DNA from: Nannochloropsis salina CCMP1776
Lineage: Eukaryota; Sar; Eustigmatophyceae; Eustigmatales; Monodopsidaceae
Direction: 5' to 3'
Assembly (NCBI GenBank): GCA_004565275.1
Contig: SDOX01000121.1
Coordinates: 463,800 to 527,799 of the forward strand
Length of the DNA stretch: 64,000 nucleotides
Numbering within the stretch: position 1 is the first letter of the stretch; the number at the start of each line of letters is the position of its first letter. Positions 54,508 through 64,000 of this stretch are shown here, piece after piece. The translations under genes and the position numbers were made by a program. A model generated the notes under the pieces. It searched no databases. It was not told the DNA's origin and saw only the letters and a list, made by a program, of their open reading frames with translations.

Positions 54508-56142
54508 TTACTCGCTTTCCGCGGCTAGTATACTCTCCATCAAGTCCGTTTGATCTATGACGGCTACGTCCGCGGCCCACTCTTTCTTGGGGCTGCCCTG
54601 GCGCTGCCGTTTGTTCCTGAGTCCCCTTCCACTCCCACCATCCGAGGCCGACGAGGGATGCCACCAAACCTCCTCCACCACGTCCACGCTCTCTGCCTCC
54701 ATCTCTGTCTCGACGCCCTCATCATGCAGGGCCACGTGTTCCACCGCCCTATTTTCTCCAGCCCGAACCTTCTCTAGGGCCGCTGCTCGCGCCGAGGCCA
54801 CCCGTCGCAGGTGGAGGGTCCCTGGCTTGACCGGGGTGAAAGGCACCGCCAGTCGAGACACCCACCCGCCTGTAGGACTCCCAAGCTCTTCTTTCACAGA
54901 CCCTGCGACTGGGGCCTGCGCAGCGAGCAGGCCGTCGGTTAGTCGAGCGACCAGCTCCGCCTTCCTCCCGGCGACAGGCAAGCCCAGGGCCTCCAGCTTG
55001 GCCCGCAGCACGGGCACAGTCATCTTAGCGGGGGTGAGAGTGGCCGCGTCCTCCCCTGCACAATGCGAGACGAACTCCGTGACGCCGGTGGAGACCGCCA
55101 CGGCTTGTTTCCGAGAAGCGGCCAGTTGGGTTCCCGGGGACAGGGGCTGACAGCTCGGGCAGCAGTACACCGTGCGCCCAGCCATGGACCAGTTTTGGAT
55201 GCGAGAGCCGCAGCGCCCGCAATGTCTGTGGTTGTAGATATACCGCCGAGTCCATGGTGGGCCGAGCCGGGAGGCTTCGGACGGATCGACAGTAAGGATG
55301 CTGCCGGAGGTGAAGCCGCGCTGCAGCAAGAGCACCGAGTGCATCCAGAGCGTCTCGAACGCGGCGCGGGCGACGGTGTTGGCCGGCTGCTCGGGGTGGA
55401 CCCCGCTCTTGAAGAGGATCTCGGCTCGGTAGATGTTCCCGATGCCCGCTACACAGGACTGGTCCATAAGGATCTGCCCGATCGCCTTGCTCGTGGCCTG
55501 CATCTTTCCCCACAGCCTCTCCTTGTCGGCGTCCTCGCGCAATGGATCGGGGCCTAGAGCCTCAAGCTTCCCCTCGAACAATTCAAGACCACCATGCACG
55601 CAAGTCATTGCAGAGAGCGACGCTGTGAGGTTCCGCTCCTTATTCACAAGAAACAACCGCGTGGTCGGAGTGGCCACCTTGCCCGGAAAGGGAGAGACAG
55701 AGAAGGCCCCACTCATTCCGAAATGGACATGGATAACCACAGTTTCTTCTGAGCTAGTGGCTATCTCAATAGGCTTTCCTTTTCCCGTTCCTCGCTTAAC
55801 CACCGGTGGAGGAGGGGTACCTGGCAAGATAGCAGCTGGTGTCCAGAAGTAGAAAAGATTCTTTCCCACGGCCTCTACACGCGCAAGGCGTTTTCCATCG
55901 ATCAGCTTTGCCCCTTCTGAAAAGCGGCCATTTGGAGATGTGGCCTGAAACACATGCCCTAGCAAGAGGCGACGATGCGCCGCGACAACTCGATGACAGC
56001 CGTGTCCCTCCACCATTCGTAAATGGAAGCTGTAAGCAGAGGTCTTCGAAAAGCTGGACACAAGTATCAAAAGAAGACTCACCAGAAGTACCGAATCAAG
56101 CCGTAGGGAACGTGGCAACAAGCTGCAATGTCTCGTGATCAT
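54508..56142 (-). CDS. NEIL3-like DNA glycosylase (Fpg/Nei family) with SAP domain
   Basis: Base-excision repair enzyme. Two in-frame starts exist. The ATG at 56016 gives 502 aa beginning MVEGHGCHRVVAAHRRLLLG, with Val at position 2 as in NEIL3 (other members have Pro2). The ATG at 56142 adds 42 residues with a hydrophobic leader (SVLLVSLLLILVSS) ending SAYSFHL, like a plastid signal. The Nei domain has VIHVHFGMSGAFSVSPF, the helix-two-turn-helix DQSCVAGIGNIYRAEILFKS, and the C4 zinc finger HCGRCGSRIQNW with YCCPSCQPLS. A SAP DNA-binding motif (KMTVPVLRAKLEALGLPVAG) follows. The C-terminal tail is basic and Ser-rich (NKRQRQGSPKK). Since the N-terminal amine is the nucleophile in this family, the choice of start decides activity. 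Confidence 0.9.
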   Translation of the reverse strand: MITRHCSLLPRSLRLDSVLLVSLLLILVSSFSKTSAYSFHLRMVEGHGCHRVVAAHRRLLLGHVFQATSPNGRFSEGAKLIDGKRLARVEAVGKNLFYFWTPAAILPGTPPPPVVKRGTGKGKPIEIATSSEETVVIHVHFGMSGAFSVSPFPGKVATPTTRLFLVNKERNLTASLSAMTCVHGGLELFEGKLEALGPDPLREDADKERLWGKMQATSKAIGQILMDQSCVAGIGNIYRAEILFKSGVHPEQPANTVARAAFETLWMHSVLLLQRGFTSGSILTVDPSEASRLGPPWTRRYIYNHRHCGRCGSRIQNWSMAGRTVYCCPSCQPLSPGTQLAASRKQAVAVSTGVTEFVSHCAGEDAATLTPAKMTVPVLRAKLEALGLPVAGRKAELVARLTDGLLAAQAPVAGSVKEELGSPTGGWVSRLAVPFTPVKPGTLHLRRVASARAAALEKVRAGENRAVEHVALHDEGVETEMEAESVDVVEEVWWHPSSASDGGSGRGLRNKRQRQGSPKKEWAADVAVIDQTDLMESILAAESE

Positions 56143-57087
56143 ACGAAAGGCCAAGCCTGCGCAGTGTACAGCAAATAAGAGACTGAGTCATGCACGTCGA
56201 AGCCATGGTGACCATTATCGCCCAAGCCGACAAGGAATGCTCTCGGTGTCTAAGTAACGGAACTTTGTTACAAATTATGGGAATCACCAGTGTTCGCGAG
56301 ACGGACATGGTCATAACGTGCTAAATGTTTCCCGATCCTTACATCCAGCAAATATGATAAGTATCTATTGGCTTCGTGTTCGGGGCAGACAGAAAGATAT
56401 GTCGAGGAGGGAGGGAGGAGGTTGATGGCGGCTTCTCCAGCAGACACTGCTTGATACTCCGGTACGCATGCTTGTTTTATTGCTACTTCGGATCTTTCCG
56501 ACCGCAGCTCCCATACCAAAGCTCGCCCAAATTCTTCGGAATAAATGAAAGTAACTAGTTAAGGTCAAGTGCACAGGAGTACGAGAAGTTCAAAGACCAC
56601 CATTAGCTCTTTGGCACGGCCCTCACGATCCGCAAGAAATTGACATGGGCCGCACGCTTGGATGTGTGACCTAAGGGTTTTGTATTGTCGCGAAGAAATG
56701 GTTCCACTTTATCTTTACCTCAATTAACGCACCCTTTGGCGCTAGAATCAGTACGTCTCGGAATTCTTGAAGTCCTACAATTCATTATCTCACTTTTGAT
56801 CTAAATCGACGAATGATTTAAAATTTTCCATGTAGCTGGTCGATGAGTTCTCCTTAAGATGATTCCCACCATTTTCGGAATGAAGAATTCATTTCGCTCT
56901 CACTTTTCATATAGTCTTTGCATTTTCTGGCATGCACACCATGCATCCTGAGTAAGACAAATCATCAACATTTTTTTAACCAGATATGCTTTTGTGCTTG
57001 AAGCATTCAATGTAACAATTCCATGTAATAGTCGCAATACCATAGATTTAACCTGACTTCCTATACTTCACACACCCAAACAAGGGC
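56143..57087. other. Spacer between tandem minus-strand genes, AT-rich
   Basis: 945 nt of AT-rich sequence with no ORF of interest. It includes the promoter of the glycosylase gene and the 3' region of the secreted-protein gene. Confidence 0.5.
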
Positions 57088-59179
57088 TTAGCGGCGGTCA
57101 TAGACCCCGCAATGTACCTTGAGAGAGACCGCCCCGGCATACGCACCCTTGTTGGCCACGTGGATGTACACGGAGCTGTCATCCAACAGGGTGGTGCTGG
57201 CCGTGGAGGAGGTCGGGTTCACCTCGCATGTGTCGTCGTCGTCGTTGCTGGCGATGGGCTCCACACCCTCTGAGGGCTTCTGGTCGTAGACAGAGACGAC
57301 AGTGTCTGCCTTGGTGCTCTCCAGGCAGGTCGTGGCTCGCACCTTAACATCTCCTTCGTTCGCAGAGTCCAGCTTGAACAAAATGCCGGGACCATCCACG
57401 CCCAGCTCGAAGGTGACTGTCTCCCCGCATTCGACGGGGGTGGGGGGGGTGTAGGGGGAATCGACGGCAGGTTCCTCCACGTCGGCCGGTGTGATGGACA
57501 CGGAAGAGTCGTCGACCCCCTCTGAAGTGGGTTTGGGCGTTGGCTGCGCGGAGGGGGCGGGCGTGATGGACACGGAAGAGTCGTTGCCCCCCTCTGATGA
57601 GGGTTCGGGCGTGATGGACACGGAAGAGTCGTTGCCCTCCTCTGAAGAGGGTTCGGGAGTTGGCTGCGCGGAGGGGGCGGGCGTGAGAGAGCCGGAGGAT
57701 TCGTCGCTCCCGTCTGTGGGCTCTTCAGCCGGTACTATATCTTGATTGTTGGAGGAAACGGTGCTCGAGGAGGCGTCGCCACCCTCCTGGCTGGACCCGT
57801 CCACGTCCTGGGGCTGCTCGGGGCTAGAAACTTGGTTTTCGGAGTTATCCAAAGGCTGCGGCATGTTGACGGTGCTGCCGCCCACGTCTTCGGAGGAGGG
57901 ATCGGGCTCCGGCGTCGTCTCTTGGTCCTCAATCGTCACGCTTTGGACCTGGCAAAATTCGCTGGAAGAGGAGTTGCGGGTGTCGAAGATGCTGGCGAAG
58001 GTCGGGTCCTCCAGGGCCTGCATGATGATCTCAGGGGTCAGGAAGGCCTGAACGCCGGTGAAGACGAACTGGAAGAGGCAGGGGTCCGGGATGTGGGCGC
58101 AAGGCCAGGTCGTGTCGGTGGGGCTGTGCTCGGGAGAGGGTCGATGCCCGGTGAGGACGCACTCAACGGGCGGGTGATCGTGCTCCTCCAGGAGGCCGAA
58201 GAGGAAGCCAAAGTTGGTGCTGAGATCATGGATATCGACGTCGACCAGGCTGCAGTTCCCCTCCACGGTCATGTTCATCATCCAAGCGTGCGGCGAAGAG
58301 GGGTGCCCAGGAAGCGCAGGCTCAACCGGCAAGGGCGCAGGCGGAAGCTCGGCGCCCCCTTCGCTGTCTTCAGCGAGAGAAACCGTCTTGCGACAGAAGG
58401 TCTCCCAACCCCCATGGGGGCTATCATCTGAGCTTTCGGGCGGGCCCGCGATGTAGGTGAGCCCAGTAGGGAGCCCGCTGGCCTCGACCCTCACGGCGTT
58501 AGGCCACGCGCTGTCGTCGAAGTCGGGGGAGCTCCAGCTGCCCTCTTCAGGAAAATGGTTGATGCACACCCAGGACTCGTCCGTCTTGACATCCGTGCCG
58601 CACACATCGAATTTGGCGGCTACCATCGGATGCACGGGCGATCCCTCAACGGCAGACACGGGGAATGAGAAGGGCGTGCAAAAGGACTTGAGCACCAAGG
58701 TGACGCTGCTCGTGTTTTGGGGAAGTGCCATCGATGAGTGCGTGGGTCCGTTGCCGAAGCCCATGGACGCGTCCAAGGACTGCCCATTCACGAAAGCCCA
58801 CATGTTGCACGGTGACATAACTTCAGCCTTAAGCGCGCAGATATCCTCAGGCGCAGGCTGGGCGCCATGGTGCGCGGCAATCAATGGGTTCGTCCACAAC
58901 AAACGACGGGACGAATCTTCTTGTGTATTTCCACGCTGTGTGATGGCATGCGAGGACAGAATGGCATCAGTGGCACATATGCATTCGTGAGGAGGGGAAG
59001 ATGAACCAAACAATCAGGAGTGCAGAACCTGTAGATCACGCAGGTGGTCTTATGAGGTAAATATGCTCTGAGACAGATTAGACGCTTTAAGCAACCACGT
59101 TACTCACCAAGAGGCCCTTGCTCCCCGCGCTGGCTAAAGCCACGCCGCTGATCAGCGAAAAGAATATTTTTGAAGGCAT
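57088..59179 (-). CDS. Secreted Ser/Thr/Pro-repeat protein, possible cell-surface protein
   Basis: Exons 59179-59108 and 58935-57088 (phase 0) give 639 aa. Exon 1 is the signal peptide MPSKIFFSLISGVALASAGS. The first globular region (about residues 60-260) is Cys-containing and ends around GGWETFCRKTVSLAEDSEGG; a galactose-binding-like sandwich is possible. A second Cys-rich region holds NCSLVDVDIHDLSTNFGFLF. Then come about four imperfect repeats of a DSSVSITPEPSSEEGN type, a likely O-glycosylated stalk. The C-terminal domain (CGETVTFELGVDGPGILFKL, VYDQKPSEGV, SSVYIHVANKGAYAGAVSLK) resembles the beta-sandwich of PPC-type bacterial domains. I know no exact family. Confidence 0.8.
57480..57720 (-). 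repeat. Coding repeat array in the secreted protein
   Basis: Repeated blocks of about 60 and 120 nt encode units of the type DSSVSITPxPSxE with PSAQPTP spacers. GTGATGGACACGGAAGAGTC recurs three times on the plus strand (near 57490, 57567 and 57610). This points to slippage or unequal exchange within the gene. Confidence 0.8.
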
Positions 59180-60802
59180 TTTTGGTTAACTTCTGAATGT
59201 GGGCGAAAGTAGGTGAAAAAGAGTTTTCAACAAAGTGAATACGCAGGAATATGGGTCCTACGCCATGCGTGTGAAGAAAGAGAAAGGAGGAGTACACCGC
59301 ACGTCTGTTTCGAGCATCTTGTCCTGCCCTCATTCTAATGATGCACTCTAGAGGTCACATTCATCGCCGCAGCGTACGTAACTATTGTAGGCACTTTTTT
59401 AATGTTGGCATGAAAAAAGATGCGATCAGCCCCTCGTACTCGCCAGACAGATCAATTGAAAGCAAGCCCCTGGCCCATGTATAGCCGTTGGCCTTTCGGC
59501 CATGGGCGCCGACGGCGACTACAGCGTGTCGCGGACTTCTGCCGATTCATTGTATGACGATGTCTCGCGATACAACTGAAGCCGTTGAAACAAGGCATGC
59601 GCAAGTTACTCACTACAAAAGTCATGAATCGAATTGCTAGAATGCATCTCTTATTTGGAGGGTTAAGCACCTAGGCCTTTCATCACCGAGCGAAAATTTG
59701 AGATATTCGATATGAATTAAGGCCGACTGCCTCCCCGCCGCTGTCCAATCAGGAGGTCAACCCTTAGAGCTGGAGGCCGCAGCGAGGCGCCACAGCCCAA
59801 CATTTCATCTTTTAAAACTTTTAAAACCTAAAAGGTATTTTTTATATTTCTGAAGAACAATTTAATCGTACCACACTTTCGGGATTTCGAGAATAATTGT
59901 ATGATTGTGGCCCCAAAAAGAGATACTGTAGCCAAGAGCGAAAAAAGTATAGAAAAAGCAGTGATATATTCCTCTCCAGCATTTACCGATCAGACCGATC
60001 CAGAATAATGAACTTTCTCCTATATTTTCAATCATATCATCATTGCGACGCTGCCTTACCAGGAGTGAAAGGAATAAGTAAAGAGTTGATACGGATGTGG
60101 AAGTCCATGTTTATAGCGATGCCTACTGGAAAAACGAGTGACGAGATAGACAAGGTGTCGTCTGCGCACTTATTTTGATAAACTAGCAAAAACTTATGTT
60201 ATAAAGTGAAGGGTCGGGACTCGTCAAAAGGTGGACTGCAGGGGGACACCGGCGCTTGGCAAAAAAAGTACCCGCTGTGCACTGTTTCACGAGGTATGGC
60301 GTCTGCTCTGTACTGTCAATGGAAACAAATGCGATATAAAAATGAAAAAGTAATACGTAAAAAAACGAAATAAGGGAGCATCAATGTAGCACGGTATCAT
60401 GCAAGCTCAGAAATCGAAGAAGGACACGCGTCGAGTTTGTACGTCGCGCCGACATTCTTCTTTTTATACATATGCGTGATATCTATCGGTAAGCTGCACA
60501 ACAAGCGAGCTTGCTCTCATTTGTGTGTCTAGATGTTCGTGATACCGGCGTAAATGGAAGATAGTGGTCGAGATACCTTCCACAAGCAGTCTGCGCAATG
60601 TATAAAATATAGTTGATCTACGTTTGCTGCGCCCGTCACTTTTGCGTCTGACTCAGTTAAGTGTGTGCGTATGCTGGATAACCTGAGACATAACATCGCA
60701 TTCACAAAATTATGAACCCCTGTCACGGGCAGATTCGCTGTTATTTGCCACAGTAGTGTTTCTCAATCACTGTGCGACCGATTTTAAATCCCATAACCCA
60801 CA
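59180..60802. other. Long AT-rich spacer, no gene seen
   Basis: About 1.6 kb. It has short frames only and AT-rich stretches (59810-60380). Nothing recognisable. Confidence 0.5.
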
Positions 60803-62387
60803 CTATATGCCAGGATTTTTCTCATCGCCGACCTCGGCGTCCGATGACACCAGGTCCAACTCTTCCATAGGCGTCGGAGGCGGTACACTGACTGCCTTGC
60901 CCGCCATGTCGAGGATCGTGTATTCACCGGAGCATAACGTGAAGAAAAGATTGCGACCCGGCCCCCGAGTGGGCTTGTAAGTGTGGCGCTGTCCATATAT
61001 TCGCAAACAAGAAGTGAGCCCGCATGTGGGCATGTCTTCACCCTCCGGCCCCATCGCCACCTACCTGCCAACAAATTCCGAAGATTCGCACGTCCTCGCT
61101 TAGCACTCTGTCGTAGGTGCTTCTGCTACCGAACTGAATGATGGCTTCAATATACCACGGGAGCTTCAGTTAGACATGCACATCGAGCTAATCGATCTAT
61201 CAACAAGTCACTCCCCCTGCCATGGCTTCACTTCTTACCTGTTCTAGGGCCGCCCTCCCGCACAGCATTTCGGGGACGCCGCTCCCTTGCGCGTATCGCC
61301 TCCAGAATTATCACGGCGTCAATATCACGCGTCCCATCAAGACCTGCGAACATCAGGCCCACGTCCCTCGCTGAGATCGTGTCCGGTATGTAGTCCAAGA
61401 ATACCTTTTGCGCGTGATATCGATAAGACAGATGTTGCCGGACTTCCTCCACTAAGTGCTCGGCAGCTGCCAAGCTAGGAGTGTAAGCTATGTCCCATGC
61501 AGCCATTTTATTTCCGGCTAGGGCAGCGGGTGAATGGTCCGAGATAGGCAGCTTCTTCTCGTTCTTCTTCCCATTCTTTTCCTTTTTTTCTCCTCTGCTC
61601 TTCTCCTCATCCTTTGCCTTTCCTCTACCCTTTCTCATGGTCTCACTACCAGATAATTTACCCCCAGTAGATAATTCTTCAGACATTCGGAGGGTGGGAT
61701 GATATAAGGGCTCGAGGACAGCATTTGATGCCTTGGCGGGAGCCCTTGACTTCCTCTTCTGACCGTGCGTCGACTGAGGCGTCATTTGGGAGTCGCTACC
61801 TTCCACAATATCTTCTAATTTGCGATCTATCGCAACCTTACCTCTTCTCCCCTTCTTCTGCGTTGCTTGTGGCTGATCCTCACCATCGGGGATGAGGGCG
61901 CCACCGGATGGAAGCGAGGAGGATACTCGCGGGGCTGCAGTGTACCTAACAGGAGGGATTATGTTGTCCTGAACACCCACCGGTAAACTCGCCAGACAAC
62001 GCAGTTGACAAGGCCAAGGTAGCCCTGTGTTCGCAGAGTTGTTTTTAAATCTGAATGTAGTTCTCTCAAACGACACAAGCTTCCTAACAATGATGTTAAT
62101 TCTGACATAGCTGTATGTTTCTCCCTGCCAAATGTTAACAATCGTTTTGTCCATCAAAACATGTCTTTGTGCTCACGAGACAGTACTGGTGCACGTACAT
62201 ATATCTGATGGTGTTTGCAGAGACTCCAATGGCTTGATAAGTGCCCTGTTGCCAAGGTTTTTAGACGAGCGGTTTGCAGGAAGTATGAGCTGCCTCCAGA
62301 CGTGCCAGCCGCGCCGATGCAGCTGAGCGCGACGGACAATAAGGCACATGGCGACAGCTTTAGACAGCGCCTAAAGAACCATGCCAC
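60803..62387 (-). CDS. RRM-like protein with organelle-type leader, unknown role
   Basis: Exons 62387-62199, 62124-61239, 61144-61065 and 60988-60803 splice in phase and give 446 aa. The start MAWFFRRCLKLSPCALLSVA is basic and hydrophobic, a mitochondrial or secretory-type leader. The middle is a disordered Lys-rich linker (for example GKAKDEEKSRGEKKEKNGKK). Near residues 295-390, KVFLDYIPDTISARDVGLMF, then DGTRDIDAVIILEAIRARE, and across the splice RTAIIQFGSRSTYDRVLSED follow the beta-alpha-beta-beta-alpha-beta order of an RRM, with RNP2- and RNP1-like strands. The tail RHTYKPTRGPGRNLFFTLCS and YTILDMAGKAVSVPPPTPME completes it. The RRM assignment is inferred from pattern, without canonical aromatics at all sites. 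The first exon is the least certain. Confidence 0.65.
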
Positions 62388-62609
62388 GCCTGTGCGTGTG
62401 CCGTGTGTGTGAGGGTGCGCCTTCTCTTTTGTATCGAAATTAAATTAGAGGGTTGTGGCCAGGCCGCCATGGCCGCGAGAAAAGAGGCGACGTGACGCAC
62501 ACAGTTGAAGTCGTCGACCAACTAGAGCGGAACAATGCAAAGACCTCCGAAACTTTAGAATTCCTTTCATCAGTACGTGTTCATTAACATGTTTAACAGT
62601 TTCATTTAC
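62388..62609. promoter_or_regulatory. Spacer between FGAM synthase and RRM-like gene
   Basis: 222 nt between the FGAM synthase stop and the next minus-strand start, presumably a 3' UTR and a promoter. Confidence 0.5.
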
Positions 62610-64000
62610 TTATGATACATCATTTCCGAACATTTTCACGGAAAAGTGGAAGGCATTTTGGAAGAGGCGGAACCAGGGGGTGTAAACCTCCTCATGGCCC
62701 GCGTTTACTTTTCCAGATGGAGACTTTGCTGAATCATGACCGGCCTGGGCCATCCATGGCATTTGCCAACGAAGCCAGGAGCGTTCTGGGTGCGGCATCA
62801 TAGCCAAATGGCGCCCATCTGCAGAACAAAGGGCTGCCACTCCCCTGGGAGACCCGTTGGGGTTGAATGGGTACTGCTCTGTCCCTCCACGCTCTCCGCT
62901 ACGGTCCCATGGATCGGTATAACGCACTGGTGCCAGACCTCGGTCAAGAATTTGATTCATAAGAGCTTCATCGCTAAAATGCATTTTCCCCTCGGCATGT
63001 GCACTCCAGACTCCCATTACTAGCCCTTCAAGTCCTTTCAGGAGGACAGCAGGAGAGGGACCCACCTTGACCGTCACGAAGCGACTCTCAAATCGCCCGC
63101 TATCATTCTCTCCCAGCCAAACAAGAGGTTTCTCGCAGTTGATAGGATTCGGGCGATCCTCAAGAGCAAGGTCCGGCACTATCCCGAGAGCGACGAGCAA
63201 CTGGCAGCCGTTGCAGAGCCCGAGGCTCCAAGTCTCGGGTCTTGCAAAGAAATGACGCAGCTGTGCCTCCACGCGCGGATTGCCCAAGAGCACACTTCTC
63301 CATCCCCTAGCTGAGCCCAAGGCATCCCCGTAACTGAAGCCTCCTACGAAAGCCAGCCCGTGGAAGGAGCCGAGGTCCACATGGCCCTGCAGCAGGTCGG
63401 CGACGGTCAGGTCCCACACCTGGAACCCAGCGCTCTGCAACGCGGCTGCCATCTCCCTGTCCCCGTTGCTGCCTTGCTCTCGCAGTACACCTACCCTGAG
63501 ACGCGTCCGATTCGGAGTCGGCGGGCTCGGACGCGCGGTCGTCAGAGAGGGCGGGATGGCCCACACTGGTCGGCGGAGGCTCGGTAAGACCGCCTCCTCG
63601 GCCTCGATGCACGCGGGGCTGGCTTGGAGCCTCTCGAGCTGAAGGCTCATGGCGCACCATTTGGCATGCAAAGCTTCTGTCGCTTCGCTCAAAAGAATCC
63701 GTCCGTTGGCTCCTCGGATTTCTACTTTCCTCTCAGGCGTAGAAAAGCCGATGGTGCTGTATGGAATACCCTGATCCTGCAAATCATTTTGAACGAGGGC
63801 GAGGTCCTGTCCTTTGAGCTCCAGCACCAGCCCGAGCTCTTCGCTGAAAAGACTTGCCTCCGTGAAACGCTGGGACGAGAGCAGGGGATCATGCGGATCG
63901 CCCGCTGGCAGGACCAGCCGAGCGCCGGCGTCTCCGCTGATGGCCATCTCCAGAACCGTTGTGACGAGGCCTCCGGAGCTCACGTCGTGACACGCCTGGA
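62610..64000 (-). CDS. Phosphoribosylformylglycinamidine synthase, C-terminal part (runs off right edge)
   Basis: Purine pathway enzyme making FGAM from FGAR, glutamine and ATP. Only the last 460 or so residues lie in the window, as one open exon; the start lies beyond 64000. The end of the synthetase half is present (QACHDVSSGGLVTTVLEMA), then a linker. The glutamine amidotransferase domain begins RLRVGVLREQGSNGDREMAA and holds GLAFVGGFSYGDALGSARGW. The catalytic Cys is in LGLCNGCQLLVALGIVPDL; His and Glu are in MMPHPERSWLRWQ. This is the large single-chain form typical of eukaryotes and proteobacteria, not the split bacterial PurL/PurQ. The order and residues are complete at the C terminus. 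Confidence 0.95.
   Translation of the reverse strand, partial: QACHDVSSGGLVTTVLEMAISGDAGARLVLPAGDPHDPLLSSQRFTEASLFSEELGLVLELKGQDLALVQNDLQDQGIPYSTIGFSTPERKVEIRGANGRILLSEATEALHAKWCAMSLQLERLQASPACIEAEEAVLPSLRRPVWAIPPSLTTARPSPPTPNRTRLRVGVLREQGSNGDREMAAALQSAGFQVWDLTVADLLQGHVDLGSFHGLAFVGGFSYGDALGSARGWRSVLLGNPRVEAQLRHFFARPETWSLGLCNGCQLLVALGIVPDLALEDRPNPINCEKPLVWLGENDSGRFESRFVTVKVGPSPAVLLKGLEGLVMGVWSAHAEGKMHFSDEALMNQILDRGLAPVRYTDPWDRSGERGGTEQYPFNPNGSPRGVAALCSADGRHLAMMPHPERSWLRWQMPWMAQAGHDSAKSPSGKVNAGHEEVYTPWFRLFQNAFHFSVKMFGNDVS

Noticed and set aside
62154-62412. Plus-strand frame KCPVAKVFRRAVCRKYELPP
   Set aside because: It is antisense to the first exon of the RRM-like gene, which starts with ATG, has a leader and splices in phase.
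1-64000. Search for transposons, LTR or virus-like elements, CRISPR arrays and rRNA genes
   Set aside because: No reverse transcriptase, transposase, capsid or integrase sequence, no long terminal repeats, no spaced repeat array and no rRNA-like stretch was seen. Only the two short tandem duplications and simple repeats were found.

Overview
The window is eukaryotic nuclear DNA, dense with protein genes on both strands, mostly separated by 0.1-1 kb. Introns are short (about 70-300 nt), GT-AG and few per gene. Six predicted proteins begin with a signal peptide followed by an aromatic residue in a short Ala/Ser/Phe context (KAF, DAF, HSF, LGF, TAF, SAYSF). That is the two-part plastid leader of algae with secondary red plastids. 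Together with phytoene synthase, a plastid-type ribosome hibernation factor and GC-rich coding sequence, this points to an ochrophyte (stramenopile) alga. A eustigmatophyte such as Nannochloropsis/Microchloropsis fits best, but that is inference from gene style and not from a database match.

Layout, left to right: mitochondrial serine hydroxymethyltransferase (-, cut by the left edge); a plastid-directed SthA-like flavoprotein (+); a small four-exon unknown gene (-); a USP-type deubiquitinase (+); an ELM2-SANT-PHD chromatin protein (+); an unresolved stretch with coding exons (-); a secreted beta-rich protein (+); an RluA-type pseudouridine synthase (+); the DEAD-box splicing helicase Prp28 (-); a membrane protein with a CxxC/DHMPP signature (+); a FYVE-finger protein (-); plastid HPF (+); RIO2 kinase (-); a plastid-directed Cys-cluster (YkgJ-like) protein (+); a TauE/SafE transporter (-); an aquaporin (+); an HD hydrolase (-); a plastid-directed membrane protein (-); a secreted unknown (+); an IMP-like S26 peptidase (+); a BAR-PH-ArfGAP-ankyrin protein (-); protein disulfide isomerase (+); phytoene synthase (+); RNA polymerase I second-largest subunit (-); a SWIB mini-protein (+); a NEIL3-like DNA glycosylase with a SAP domain (-); a secreted Ser/Thr/Pro-repeat protein (-); a mitochondrial RRM-like protein (-); and the C-terminal part of FGAM synthase (-, cut by the right edge).

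The genes do not form one pathway or operon. Several neighbours are head-to-head (SHMT/SthA-like, Prp28/CxxC membrane protein, RIO2/YkgJ-like) and may share promoters. Others are tail-to-tail with very short spacers (RluA/Prp28 112 nt, IMP/ArfGAP 130 nt). I worked out intron-exon structures by joining frames at GT-AG sites that keep phase. Two nearly minimal first exons (14 and 16 nt) emerged, along with signal peptides that lie on separate exons. I saw no transposon, LTR element, virus-like element, CRISPR array or confident RNA gene. No obviously new multi-gene system is present. The best leads are single genes: a NEIL3-like glycosylase with two possible starts, an IMP-like peptidase with Arg at the catalytic Lys position, a plastid SthA-like protein without the redox cysteine pair, the small gene at 3933-4638, and the CxxC/DHMPP membrane protein.
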